From NCBI RefSeq assembly GCF_001921865.1, contig NZ_MSCT01000015.1, positions 1 through 64,000 of the forward strand: a stretch of 64,000 nt of DNA, in the 5' to 3' direction. This document shows, piece after piece, positions 42,699 through 52,290 of the stretch. The position numbers were made by a program, and so were the translations under genes. Source of the stretch: Pseudomonas chlororaphis (GTDB lineage: Bacteria; Pseudomonadota; Gammaproteobacteria; Pseudomonadales; Pseudomonadaceae). The notes under the pieces were generated by a model that worked only from the letters and a program-made list of their open reading frames with translations, made no database searches and had not been told where the DNA came from. Within the stretch, counting starts at the first letter, position 1, and every line of letters starts with the position of its first letter.

Positions 42699-43431
42699 TC
42701 GCCTGACACCCCAAGCCTGGCTCGCCCGCCAGCCATTGCACGCCGACGAACGCCTGTACCTGGTCGCCAGCAACGCCAGCGACGCCGACCCGCTCAAGGA
42801 CTTCTACCAGAGCGAAGGCGCCAGCGGCCTGACCGCGATCTGGAGCGGCACGCCCTACGCCGACTGGCAGCCGGTAATGCCCTACCTCGCCGAACTCAAG
42901 CCGACCTCCGCCTTCCTCGACTGGATCGCCGCCACCGACGCCGACGACTGGGGCTGGCTGGCCGTCTCCAGCTGCGAGCCGCTGGTGGTGTTCGAGCATC
43001 TGCGCAGCCTGACCCAGGTGAAGATGCCGGACGGCGCCGAGGTGTTTTTCCGGTTTTGGGATGGGCGGCATATCGGGCCGATTCTGCAGGGGTTGGGGGA
43101 TGGCGCCCCACAGGTTCTGCCAGTGTTTGATCGCTACCTGATCAATGGGCAGGCGCTGGATATCGGCCAGGGGGTGGTCAAGCCGCCGAAGCCATTCCCC
43201 TGGTGGGAAGTGCCCGAGGCGTTGCTCAAGCAACTTACCCAGGACGACCCGAGTACCGTCATCGACAACATGATGCAGTGGCTGCAGGAAGAGCATGCCG
43301 AGCTGTATTTCTCGTTCCCCGAATCCAACCTGCGGCAGAAGGTGGCGCGTTTCGTAAAACGCACCCCGCTCACGGAAGAAAATTACACCGGGCTGCTGAA
43401 AGCCCACTTGGAAAATGAGGTGGCTGCATGA
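42688..43431 (+). CDS. DUF4123 type VI effector adaptor
   Basis: This ~247-residue protein matches the DUF4123 (Tap/Tec-like) pattern: LYLVASNASDADPLKDFYQSE near the N-terminus, LAELKPTSAFLDWI in the middle and VFFRFWDGRHIGPILQ. Adaptors of this family load Rhs or other effectors on VgrG. The start is uncertain: GTG 42688 has AAGGA 8 bases upstream; GTG 42655 and 42682 are alternatives. It overlaps vgrG by 11 bases and rhs by 4 (ATGA). Position between vgrG and rhs indicates it serves the adjacent Rhs effector. Confidence 0.88.
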   Translation: MPSDRLTPQAWLARQPLHADERLYLVASNASDADPLKDFYQSEGASGLTAIWSGTPYADWQPVMPYLAELKPTSAFLDWIAATDADDWGWLAVSSCEPLVVFEHLRSLTQVKMPDGAEVFFRFWDGRHIGPILQGLGDGAPQVLPVFDRYLINGQALDIGQGVVKPPKPFPWWEVPEALLKQLTQDDPSTVIDNMMQWLQEEHAELYFSFPESNLRQKVARFVKRTPLTEENYTGLLKAHLENEVAA

Positions 43432-46400
43432 GCATTTTGATAGGGGAGATCGTCGGTACCCTGACGGCTAAACAACCGGATGCTCAAGCCATCATCCGCG
43501 ACTTCAAGAAGTGCCTGGCCGACTACCGCGCCCACGCCGAAGCCTGGTACGGCGGCGTACTGGACGCCGAGCAGCAGTTCAAGGTCGGCGACGAAGTAGC
43601 CACTCAAGACAAGGACAGCAAAAGCAGCGCCGACCTGTACGCGAACTGCCCGGCCAACGGCAAACTCAAGCTGGTGCACAGCTTCGAGTCCGCGCGTTTC
43701 GTGCCGATCGGCAATACGCCAGTGCGTCTGGTGCCTGTGGTCGACGGCAGGCTGTACGGCAAGAACGAATCCGGTGAGGCCATCAACCTCACCATCGGCC
43801 CCAGCGGCATCAAGGAAGTCACAGGGCTCAAACCCAACCAGCAATACAAGATCACCTTCTTCCCCAATCCGACCCGCGCGCAGATCGACTCGTTGTTCAA
43901 CTCTTATCAGGGTGTGATCGGCGAGCTGGGCGGCTGGCTGCAAACCGAATGGAGTACCGACTTCCTGCCGCTGTGGCAGGCCCACGGCAACGCCTCCATA
44001 GGCGGTCGGGCGTTACAGGAGCTGGAGTCGGCCTGGAAGGGTTTTCTGAAAGCCATCATGGGTTTGTGGGGCGATATCAAGAGCCTCTACAACCTGGTGG
44101 CCCACCCTCGAGAAAACTACGAAAAACTGAAGAAGTTTTTCACCGAGGAAGAAATCAAGAAGATCTACAACGCGTCGAAAAGCGCTATCCAGACTGCCCT
44201 GCTGATTGCCAGCGACGAACCCCTGATGTGGATCTACGTGTCCGCGATTGTCGCCTGGGTGAAGATGCTGCCGCCGCAAACCTGCACGGAAGTGCTGGCC
44301 GAGCTGACCACTGAAGTACTGCTGAACATCCTGATCGGTATCGTGCTCACCGGCGGTATCGGCCTGGCCGTACGGGTCGGCACCAAAGCACTCAAGGCCA
44401 CGCAAAACGGCGGCAGGGTGCTGAAGCTGATCGAAGAATTCACGTCCATGCTGATGCGGATCAGCAGGAAAAACGCGACCGGTCATGCCGACACGGCCAA
44501 ACCGTTATTGCTCAATGGCAATGCGGCATTGAGCCCCGGGCGCAAGGCCACGGTAGAGATCGCGCCACCCAAACCGGCAGCGACGGCTACACCGCCCAAG
44601 GGGAAACCGAAAGTCACTGGCGGCACGGTAGAGACCGATGCGCAGATTCAGGCACGCAGCAAGAAAAAGCCCGCCACCCGGGTCGAACAGAAAGAGCCGG
44701 TCAACGACACACCCAAGCAGTCCACCAACCCGGCCGACCAACCGGCGCAGTGCAAGACCAAAACCCGCTGCGAAGGCGACCCCATTTCGATGGTCACCGG
44801 CGAGGAACTGCTGACCCTCAGCGACGGCGAACTCGACGGCCTGCTGCCCCTGGAATGGACACGGCTGTATCGCACCAGTGCGGTGGAAATCGACAACCGC
44901 CTGGGTTTCGGCTGGAGCCACTCGCTGTCTCATCGGCTGCAAATCAACGATGAAGGCGTGCTCTGGACTGACGACGAAAACCGCCAGACCCAATTTCCGC
45001 TGCCGAATGAACAGCGCCCAGCCATCACCAACAGCCTGGCCGAGGCAGCGATTTTCCTGGGCGATGCGCCAGGCGAACTGATTCTGACCCAAGCCGGTCA
45101 AGGCTCGCGCTTTTACCACTTCCGTGGCGGGCGCCTGACCACCATCAGCGATGCCTACGACAATCAGCTGCATATCAGTTATGACCTGGTCGACCGCCTC
45201 CAGCGCATCGACAATGGCGCCGGTCGCTGCCTGTTTTTGCGTTACGACGACCGCCATATCGCCGCGGTGGACTATCAGCAACAACGCCCCGACTACAACG
45301 AACAGGGTGAGCGCCAGGAGCCCTGGGTAACCGTCCAGACCCTGGTCAGCTATCAGTACAACGCACGTAACCAGCTGGTCAGCGCCACCAATGCCGTGGG
45401 TGAAATCGAACGCTATCGCTATGACGAGCAGCACGTCATCCAGGAACGCCAGCTGGCCGGTGGTGCGAGCTTTTCCTGGGAGTGGGAACGCCAAGGCAAG
45501 GCAGCCCGTTGTATCCGCCAGTGGTCCAACATCGCGCAAATCGATGCGCGTTATGTGTGGGACGACCAAGGCACAGTCACTGTTATCAATGCCGACGGCA
45601 GCGAACAGATTTATGTGCACGATGAAAATGCTCGCTTGGTCAGCGAAACCAGCGCGGATGGCGCCGAAACACAGAAGGCCTATGACGAAAAAGGCCGACT
45701 GATCGCAGAGAAAGACCCGCTCGGCGCGATCACCGAGTATCACTACAGCGAAGCCGGACGCCTGATGGCGGTCGTTCCTCCAGAGGATGAACCGACCCAG
45801 TACAACTACTTCGACGGTCAGCTCATCGAAGTGAGGCGCGGCCAGGCGCAGTGGAAATACGAACGTAACGACCAGGGCGACATCACCCAACAAACCGATC
45901 CCCACGGTAACGAAACCCACTACCGCTACGACCGCCAGGGCCGCCTGCTGGACATCCAGCACCCCGACGGCAGCCGCCACCAGTTGGGCTGGAACGGCCT
46001 CGGCCAACTGCTGGAAGAACGCCTGCCCGACGGCGGCCAGCGCAAATACCGCTACGACGCCCTGGGCCGGCAGATCACCCGCCAGGACGAAAGCGGCGCC
46101 ATCACCCAGTACCAGTGGGACGCCGCCAACCGCCTGGCGCAGATCACCCTGCCCGGCGGCGCGACCCGCGCCTTCAGCTACAACGCCTACGGCAAAGTCA
46201 CCGCCGAACGTGACGAACTGGGGCGCGTCACTCGCTACGAATACGCCGACAACCTGCACCTGGTCAGCCGCCGCATCAACCCCGACGGCAGCCAGCTGCG
46301 TTATCGCTACGACAATGCGCGCCTGCTGCTCACCGACATCGAAAACGAGCGCGGCGAGCAGTACCACCTGGATTACTACCCCAACGGCCTGATCCAGCAG

Positions 46401-48260
46401 GAAACCGGCTTCGACGGCCGTAGCACCGCCTACGCCTACGACCTCAACGGCAAGCTGCTGAAGAAAACCGAATTCGGCGACGACGGCAGCGAGCTGGTCA
46501 CCGAATACCAGCGCGATGCTGCTGGCCGGCTGCTGGTGAAAACCCTCGCCGATGGCGAAGAGATCCACTACAGCTACGACGCCCTCGGGCGTCTGGTGAA
46601 TGTCGACGACGGCCACTGGCCGCTGGCCTACGAATACGACCTGCAAGACCGCCTGATTACCGAACACCAGGGTTGGGGCACCCTGCGCTACGAGTACGAC
46701 AAGCTCGGCCAATTGAGCCACTGCCGCCTGCCCGACGGCAGCAAACTCGACTATCGCCACGCACCCGGCGGGCAGCTGAGCAGCATCGACCTCAACGGCT
46801 CGCGCCTGACCAGCCACCAGTTCGACGCCGGCCGCGAACAGCAACGCCAGCAAGGCCTGCTGCTCAGCCAGTACCAGTACGACGAACAAGGCCGCCTGCA
46901 GGCCCACAGCGTCAGCCAGCAACAGCACGGCCAGCAGCAACGCAACCTGTTCCGCCGCGCCTACGCCTACGACGCCAACGGCAACCTCGCCGGTATCGAC
47001 GACAGCCGCAAGGGCAACCTGCGTTATCACTACGACCCGCTGGACCGCCTGATCAACGTCCGCGGCGCCATCCCGGAAAGCTTCGCCCACGACCCGGCCG
47101 GCAACCTGCTCGGCCAGGGCGATCAACCCGCAGCCAACCTGGCCAACGTCAAAGGCAACCGCCTGCTGATGCAAGGCGACCGCCATTATGATTACGACGC
47201 TTTCGGCAACCTGAGTCGTGAACGCCGTGGCGCAGGGCAGAAATTGGTCACCGAATACCAGTACGACTGCCAGCACCGGCTGATCGGTGTGAGCCTGCCG
47301 GGCGGCAGCACAGCGACCTACAAGTACGACGCCTTTGGCCGACGCATCGGCAAGACCGTCGATGGCCGTACCACCGAATTCCTGTGGCAAGGCGAACGGC
47401 TGATCGCCGAAAGTGGTGAAAATCGCTATCGCAGCTATATCTACGAACCAGATACTTTCCATCCCCTTGCCATGCTCGACGGCGAAGGTCCACAGAAGGC
47501 CGAGCCTTACTATTATCAGCTTGACCATCTCGGTACCCCACAGGAACTGACCGCATACAGCGGTGAAATCATGTGGTCGGCGAAGTACCGGGCGTACGGG
47601 AACCTGGCAGCGCTGGACGTTTCGGAAATCGACAATCCGCTGCGCTTTCAGGGTCAATATTTCGACACCGAAACCGGGCTGCACTACAACCGCCATCGCT
47701 ACTACAATCCAAGCAGCGGACGGTTCTTGACCCCGGACCCGATCAAGCTAGCGGGGGGATTGAACAACTACCAATACGTGCCTAACCCTACGGGGTGGGT
47801 GGATCCGCTGGGTTTGACGTCTGACTGTCTTGGTGCGGTTACTGCTAATCGGGAGGAAATAATTGGTGGTTTAGGTGAGGTTGTTCAACCTCAAATGAAA
47901 GCAATACATCAGTTAGACGAAAATGCATTAGTTGGATTCCGAGGCAGCTTGGCTCGTGGGTTCAAAGGACCACACAAAGGTAACGTCCCATTTGACCCTT
48001 CAGATTTTGATGTTGACGCTTTTATAGTTAGTGACAAGCTTGCCTCAAGATTCGGGAAACAGCAGCACTTTAGGAGTGGCTCTCGCATTAGTGAAGTCTC
48101 AAAGGCCCAAAAGCAAATTGAAATCGAGCTAAGACAGCGCCCAGAGTTCTCCGGACTTAGAAACGAACGATTTACCTTCCGTATATTTACACAGAAGGAA
48201 ATTGAAAAGCTCCAAGCGAAAGCTGACTCTCAAATTTTTTTCATTAAACCAGGAAACTAG
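43428..48260 (+). CDS. rhs: Rhs type VI effector with C-terminal nucleotidyltransferase-like toxin
   Basis: This 1610-residue protein has three parts. Residues 1-~445 are a unique N-terminal region with helical segments and a hydrophobic stretch near 297-315 (LLNILIGIVLTGGIGLAV); no PAAR motif is seen. Residues ~447-1463 are the YD-repeat Rhs core, closing with the conserved YVPNPTGWVDPLGL cleavage/boundary region. Residues ~1464-1610 are the toxin, encoded by clearly lower-GC DNA. The toxin has GSLARG (Gly1506-Ser1507) and SDFDVDAFIV (Asp1526, Asp1528, Asp1530), the signature of nucleotidyltransferase folds, with a longer than usual insert between the two motifs. The immunity gene begins two bases after the stop. 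The toxin assignment is a motif-level inference. Confidence 0.93.
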   Translation: MSILIGEIVGTLTAKQPDAQAIIRDFKKCLADYRAHAEAWYGGVLDAEQQFKVGDEVATQDKDSKSSADLYANCPANGKLKLVHSFESARFVPIGNTPVRLVPVVDGRLYGKNESGEAINLTIGPSGIKEVTGLKPNQQYKITFFPNPTRAQIDSLFNSYQGVIGELGGWLQTEWSTDFLPLWQAHGNASIGGRALQELESAWKGFLKAIMGLWGDIKSLYNLVAHPRENYEKLKKFFTEEEIKKIYNASKSAIQTALLIASDEPLMWIYVSAIVAWVKMLPPQTCTEVLAELTTEVLLNILIGIVLTGGIGLAVRVGTKALKATQNGGRVLKLIEEFTSMLMRISRKNATGHADTAKPLLLNGNAALSPGRKATVEIAPPKPAATATPPKGKPKVTGGTVETDAQIQARSKKKPATRVEQKEPVNDTPKQSTNPADQPAQCKTKTRCEGDPISMVTGEELLTLSDGELDGLLPLEWTRLYRTSAVEIDNRLGFGWSHSLSHRLQINDEGVLWTDDENRQTQFPLPNEQRPAITNSLAEAAIFLGDAPGELILTQAGQGSRFYHFRGGRLTTISDAYDNQLHISYDLVDRLQRIDNGAGRCLFLRYDDRHIAAVDYQQQRPDYNEQGERQEPWVTVQTLVSYQYNARNQLVSATNAVGEIERYRYDEQHVIQERQLAGGASFSWEWERQGKAARCIRQWSNIAQIDARYVWDDQGTVTVINADGSEQIYVHDENARLVSETSADGAETQKAYDEKGRLIAEKDPLGAITEYHYSEAGRLMAVVPPEDEPTQYNYFDGQLIEVRRGQAQWKYERNDQGDITQQTDPHGNETHYRYDRQGRLLDIQHPDGSRHQLGWNGLGQLLEERLPDGGQRKYRYDALGRQITRQDESGAITQYQWDAANRLAQITLPGGATRAFSYNAYGKVTAERDELGRVTRYEYADNLHLVSRRINPDGSQLRYRYDNARLLLTDIENERGEQYHLDYYPNGLIQQETGFDGRSTAYAYDLNGKLLKKTEFGDDGSELVTEYQRDAAGRLLVKTLADGEEIHYSYDALGRLVNVDDGHWPLAYEYDLQDRLITEHQGWGTLRYEYDKLGQLSHCRLPDGSKLDYRHAPGGQLSSIDLNGSRLTSHQFDAGREQQRQQGLLLSQYQYDEQGRLQAHSVSQQQHGQQQRNLFRRAYAYDANGNLAGIDDSRKGNLRYHYDPLDRLINVRGAIPESFAHDPAGNLLGQGDQPAANLANVKGNRLLMQGDRHYDYDAFGNLSRERRGAGQKLVTEYQYDCQHRLIGVSLPGGSTATYKYDAFGRRIGKTVDGRTTEFLWQGERLIAESGENRYRSYIYEPDTFHPLAMLDGEGPQKAEPYYYQLDHLGTPQELTAYSGEIMWSAKYRAYGNLAALDVSEIDNPLRFQGQYFDTETGLHYNRHRYYNPSSGRFLTPDPIKLAGGLNNYQYVPNPTGWVDPLGLTSDCLGAVTANREEIIGGLGEVVQPQMKAIHQLDENALVGFRGSLARGFKGPHKGNVPFDPSDFDVDAFIVSDKLASRFGKQQHFRSGSRISEVSKAQKQIEIELRQRPEFSGLRNERFTFRIFTQKEIEKLQAKADSQIFFIKPGN

Positions 48261-48261
48261 T

Positions 48262-48612
48262 ATGAACACCGAAGCCTATAGAGAGTTTGCAGATATCGGC
48301 TTAACCCCAATCGGCTCACTGGAAAATACGGCCACTATTCTCGGAAATGTTCTTGGCATTACCTTTAAGCAAGACAACGAAGGCACATATGACGAATACC
48401 CGGCTTTTATAGCAAGTACACCGACCCTTAAATATGCACTTTTAGGGGTTCCGCTACCTGAAGATGACTTGCGTGACGAGCAATCTAACGAGTTCAATTT
48501 ACTAGTTAGCTCTATAGACGATGATTCAGACTACCCAGAAATCGACATATCAGAACAGTTAATCAGTCAATTGATGAAAAGCGGAATCATGCAGTGCTGG
48601 AAACTTAACTAA
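48262..48612 (+). CDS. Probable immunity protein for the first Rhs toxin
   Basis: This 116-residue acidic protein (many Asp/Glu, e.g. SSIDDDSDYPEID) begins one base after the rhs stop, with AGGAA 6 bases upstream. Low GC matches the toxin tip and contrasts with the rhs core, as expected for a toxin/immunity pair acquired together. I do not recognise a family. Its role is inferred from position, size and charge. Confidence 0.75.
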   Translation: MNTEAYREFADIGLTPIGSLENTATILGNVLGITFKQDNEGTYDEYPAFIASTPTLKYALLGVPLPEDDLRDEQSNEFNLLVSSIDDDSDYPEIDISEQLISQLMKSGIMQCWKLN

Positions 48613-48870
48613 TGTAGTAAGAAACTGCTCCTGCCGCGATGACGCCCGAGAAAATAGATATCACCCGGGGGACGATGAAGTAAAAACGCCCCCATACCTT
48701 TCGACTACAGCGAGCCTGCAATCACAACCAATACTCCAACTGTTCCCAGTCAATACGTAGAGAAGAAACTTCAAGCGCCTACAAAGTTTTTTCCTACAGA
48801 ACAAATCGACTTCTGCCAGCTTGTAGCTCCCTCTCTACCCAGATAGCATCTTCGAGTCGCTGCAAAAACA

Positions 48871-48899
48871 GTGACCGGTTTTGACAGACCGAATATGAT
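48871..48899 (+). promoter_or_regulatory. Candidate sigma-70 promoter of small ORF 49094
   Basis: GTGACC (48871-48876) and TATGAT (48894-48899) are spaced by 17 bases. This would start transcription near 48906, about 190 bases before the ORF, giving a long leader. A perfect TTGACA at 48881 lacks a good -10. Confidence 0.45.
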
Positions 48900-48911
48900 C
48901 GAGGCATGCAA

Positions 48912-48941
48912 ATGCCGCTATGTGAACAGCCGGCATTTTTT
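48912..48941 (+). terminator. Terminator-like hairpin at the start of the leader
   Basis: ATGCCG (48912-48917) pairs with CGGCAT (48931-48936), followed by T6. If transcription starts near 48906 it would sit at the very 5' end of the leader. It could instead end transcription from the rhs/immunity operon. Confidence 0.5.
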
Positions 48942-48962
48942 GTGCCTGCCGTTCCTTTATAT

Positions 48963-49093
48963 GGCGGCTGTGCGTGGGGCACCTTTGCGTGCGCCGGGCT
49001 CCTTGATCCTCGGTCTGTCAACCCGCGTACAGCTGCCACCCAACTTGTTTGACAGCGAGTAGTGGCTGCTCCATTTGATCAAGGAGCTTCACC
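48963..49093 (+). ncRNA. Structured leader: three-way junction with loop complementary to the ribosome site
   Basis: A 16-base-pair helix (48963-48978 with 49022-49037, three G-U pairs) encloses two hairpins. One has GCAC/GTGC arms (48979-48992). The other has CCGGG/CTCGG arms (48994-49013) with loop CTCCTTGATC. GCTCCTTGATC at 48998-49008 is perfectly complementary to GATCAAGGAGC at 49077-49087, which contains the AAGGAG site of the ORF at 49094. The leader can therefore form a pseudoknot that hides the ribosome site. This is read from sequence by hand; covariation is untested. Confidence 0.6.
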
Positions 49094-49369
49094 ATGAATC
49101 GATACATGCCCATCACCGGCATCGACAATAACTTTCCTTCGCTGCTGATCGACACACAGGCTCCTATAGATGTGTTGCACGATACTGCTGCTTATCGCAT
49201 CCGATGCGTAACCCAGCTACTCGAAACAATCTCTCTAACCGAAAACTTCCACAACGACCCGCTACTGCTACAAGACTTGTCACGAGTAATCGTCATTCCA
49301 CTACGCGACGGCTGCGACCTGATGGATGTCATCGGCCGCAGATTGCAGGATCAAGTTCTGAACGCTTAA
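49094..49369 (+). CDS. Small DUF3077-like protein (Rhs-region copy 1)
   Basis: This 91-residue protein starts MNRYMPITGIDNNFPSLL and ends PLRDGCDLMDVIGRRLQDQVLNA. It is closely related to the frameshifted copy at 51943 and shares its C-terminal half pattern with the ORF at 7665. AAGGAG lies 7 bases upstream of the ATG but can be masked by the leader. Function unknown. It marks the boundary before each displaced Rhs tip. Confidence 0.75.
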   Translation: MNRYMPITGIDNNFPSLLIDTQAPIDVLHDTAAYRIRCVTQLLETISLTENFHNDPLLLQDLSRVIVIPLRDGCDLMDVIGRRLQDQVLNA

Positions 49370-49398
49370 ACCCGTTCTTTAAAAATCAGGATGTCATA

Positions 49399-49425
49399 TC
49401 AGCGCAGCGTGACGACCTGCGCTGA
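49399..49425. repeat. Hairpin TCAGCGCAG/CTGCGCTGA, copy 1
   Basis: A perfect 9-base-pair inverted repeat with 8-base loop lies downstream of ORF 49094. A copy lies at 52247-52273 after the frameshifted ORF, showing that ORF plus hairpin were duplicated as a unit. It lacks a U-tract on either strand close by. Confidence 0.75.
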
Positions 49426-49458
49426 CCTCTAACGGTAGCTGACGCCCTCAACCAGTAG

Positions 49459-51516
49459 ATCACCCTGCCCGGCGGCGCGACCCGCGCCTTCAGCTACAAC
49501 GCCTACGGCAAAGTCACCGCCGAACGCGACGAACTGGGCCGCATCACCCGCTACGAATACGCCGACAACCTGCACCTGGTCAGCCGCCGCATCAACCCGG
49601 ACGGCAGCCAGTTGCGCTACCGCTACGACAACGCGCGCCTGCTGCTCACCGACATCGAAAACGAGCGCGGCGAGCAGTACCACCTGGATTACTACCCCAA
49701 CGGCCTGATCCAGCAGGAAACCGGCTTCGACGGGCGCAGTACCGCCTATGCCTACGACCTCAACGGTAACCTGCTGAAGAAAACCGAATTCGGCGACGAC
49801 GGCAGCGAGCGGGTCACTGAATACCAGCGCGATGCCGCTGGCCGTCTGCTGGTGAAAACCCTGGCCGATGGCGAAGAGATTCACTACAGCTACGACGCCC
49901 TCGGGCGTCTGGTCAGCGTCGACGACGGCCATTGGCCGCTGGCCTACGAATACGACCTGCAAGACCGCCTGATCACCGAGCACCAAGGCTGGGGTACCCT
50001 GCGCTACGAGTACGACAAACTCGGCCAATTGAGCCACTGCCGCCTGCCCGACGGCAGCAAGCTCGACTATCGCCACGCCCCAGGGGGGCAACTGAGCAGC
50101 ATCGACCTCAATGGCTCACGCCTGACCAGCCACCAGTTTGACGCCGGCCGCGAACAGCAACGCCAGCAGGGCCTGCTGCTCAGCCAGTACCAGTACGACG
50201 AACAAGGCCGCCTGCAAGCCCACAGCGTCAGCCAGCAACAGCACGGCCAACAGCAACGCAACCTGTTCCGCCGCGCCTACGCCTACGACGCCAACGGCAA
50301 CCTCGCCGGTATCGACGACAGCCGCAAGGGCAACCTGCGTTATCACTACGACCCGCTGGACCGCCTGATCAACGTCCGCGGCGCCACCCCGGAAAGCTTC
50401 GCCCACGACCCCGCCGGTAACCTGCTCGGCCAGGGCGATCAACCGGCCGCTAACCTCGCCAACGTCAAAGGCAACCGCCTGCTGATGCAGGGCGACCGCC
50501 ACTACGACTACGACGCTTTCGGCAACCTGAGTCGCGAACGTCGCGGCGCGGGCCCCGAATACCAGTACGACTGCCAGCACCGGCTGATCGGCGTTAGCTT
50601 GCCGGGCGGCAGCACCGCCACTTATAAGTACGATGCCTTCGGCCGGCGCATCGCTAAAACCGTCGATGGCCGCACGACCGAGTTCCTGTGGCAAGGCGAA
50701 CGGTTGATCGCCGAGAGCGCTGAAAATCGCTATCGCAGCTATATCTACGAACCCGGCACCTTCCGCCCGCTGGCCATGCTCGACGGCGAAGGCCCAACCC
50801 AGGCCACGCCGTTCTACTACCAGCTTGACCACCTCGGCACTCCGCAGGAATTGACCGCTTATAGCGGCGAGATCATGTGGTCGGCGAAGTACCGGGCGTA
50901 TGGCAATCTGGCCGCGCTGGCTGTGGAGGAAATCGACAATCCGCTGCGTTTCCAGGGCCAGTATTTCGATACGGAAACCGGGCTGCACTACAACCGCCAT
51001 CGCTACTACAATCCGAGCTCTGGACGGTTCTTGACGCCGGACCCAATCAAGCTGGCGGGGGGATTGAACAACTACCAGTACGTGCCTAACCCTACAGGGT
51101 GGGTGGATCCGTTGGGATTGAACGGGGAGTGCCCGGGGGGAGATGATTGCAAACCAAATGCTGGTGAAGCCCCAACAGCGAAATCAAAGGTGGATGAGGG
51201 TGATGCAAAGCCCATTAATCCTTATGATGAAAATATATTTGGCCATGCGTTTACCAAGCATGGACAAAACAACACAGAATTTTTGAAGCGCCGCTCTGCT
51301 GCTATGGGACGTGCAAATGGCCAATGGCTAGACGATGCTGCCGCTGCTGAGTTTATCAATAGCGTTCCGGGAACTGGGACTATAGTTGTCGATCTACCGT
51401 CACATGTCCCTGCTCGGTTAATAAACCCAGATGGTACTTTTACCCTTATTTCAAAAGCAACTGTCGTGAGAAAGGGAAATGGCAAGTTGATTACAGCATT
51501 CCCAGGGGAGAACTAA
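49459..51516 (+). pseudogene. Orphan Rhs C-terminal cassette with second toxin
   Basis: The frame resumes immediately after an in-frame TAG (49456-49458) with ITLPGGATRAFSYNAYG, which matches rhs from about base 46142 onward, and runs through the Rhs core to YVPNPTGWVDPLGL (near 51120). The core is nearly identical to rhs at protein level, with one small deletion near GAGPEYQYD. The tip (51121-51516, low GC) is unrelated to the first toxin. It contains FGHAFTKHGQNN, a WLDDAAAAEFINS helix and a terminal KGNGKLITAFPGEN, resembling BECR-type RNase toxins. No natural start or N-terminal delivery region remains, so it is probably silent unless recombined into rhs or started internally. Confidence 0.85.
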
Positions 51517-51517
51517 T

Positions 51518-51868
51518 ATGGAATATTATGGAGCTTCAGCTAGTGAGCGAGAAGCTGTATCAACGCTTCTGGGGTTACCGTTAGAAGAAATGGGGCAAGA
51601 TTGGGAGTTCACTCTATCAGACCAAAAACTAGTAGCTCCCGCAATCAAAACCCTATTATCGATGGATAACAGCTGGGGAGTTCGTGCCGCAATTGCATGC
51701 ATATTAATTTCTAGCGTGTATGAGTACTATCGAGACGAAGCACAAGACCACCCTCTACGTGAAGAAGCCATATCAGCCTTAAGCAAGGACAAGACCATAT
51801 TAGATGCGATGCGCTTATTTTGGCTAGGGGATGACAACAACTACATAAGCAAGATGCTCTCCACTTAA
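51518..51868 (+). CDS. Probable immunity protein for the orphan Rhs toxin
   Basis: This 116-residue, mainly helical protein (ASEREAVSTLLGLPLEEMG, SWGVRAAIACILISSVYEYY) starts one base after the orphan toxin stop. GGGGAG lies about 9 bases upstream. Low GC matches the toxin tip. The family is not recognised. Retention of an intact immunity gene after the toxin lost its delivery part is expected, because it protects against sister strains. Confidence 0.72.
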   Translation: MEYYGASASEREAVSTLLGLPLEEMGQDWEFTLSDQKLVAPAIKTLLSMDNSWGVRAAIACILISSVYEYYRDEAQDHPLREEAISALSKDKTILDAMRLFWLGDDNNYISKMLST

Positions 51869-51942
51869 TTAATTTTAACCTGCGCCCTTAAGCCTTTGAA
51901 AGTGATGCCTGCAGCTTCTGAAACTGACCCAGGAGATCATCT

Positions 51943-52217
51943 ATGCCTCGCTATCTGCCCATAACCGGTATCGACAATCACTTCCCTTCGCTACTGATCA
52001 ACACGCAGACACCTATAGATGTATTGCACGATACTGCTGCTTATCGCATCCAATGCACAGCCCAACTACTTGAAACAATTTCTTTAACTGAAAACTTCAA
52101 CAACGACCCGCTACTGCTACAAGACTTGTCACGAGTGATCGTCTCCCACTCCGCGACGGCTGCGACCTGATGGATATCATCGGCCGTAGATTGCAGGATC
52201 AGGTTCTGAACGCTTAA
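51943..52217 (+). pseudogene. Small DUF3077-like gene, frameshifted (Rhs-region copy 2)
   Basis: It starts MPRYLPITGIDNHFPSLL and is closely similar to the ORF at 49094. A one-base loss near 52143 (CTCCCACTCC against CATTCCACTAC) shifts the frame, so translation ends early. The original ending (RDGCDLMDIIGRRLQDQVLNA) is still readable in another frame to TAA 52215-52217. AGGAG precedes the ATG. The structured leader seen before copy 1 is not present here. Confidence 0.85.
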
Positions 52218-52246
52218 ACCCGTTCTTAAAAAATCAGGATGTTCTA

Positions 52247-52273
52247 TCAGCGCAGCATGACGACCTGCGCTGA
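52247..52273. repeat. Hairpin TCAGCGCAG/CTGCGCTGA, copy 2
   Basis: It is identical in arms to 49399-49425 and lies at the same distance from the small ORF. The loop differs by one base. Confidence 0.75.
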
Positions 52274-52290
52274 CTTTCGACGACAATCAG

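Noticed and set aside
44505..47696. A 1063-codon minus-strand open frame inside rhs
   Set aside because: Antisense of the YD-repeat core; the repeating codons keep the opposite frame open.
48881..48886. Perfect TTGACA as the -35 of the small ORF promoter
   Set aside because: No acceptable -10 lies 16-18 bases downstream (GGCATG/GCATGC). The GTGACC/TATGAT pair fits better.
49399..49425. Rho-independent terminator after ORF 49094
   Set aside because: The hairpin is perfect but no U-tract follows on either strand; kept as a duplicated repeat marker only.
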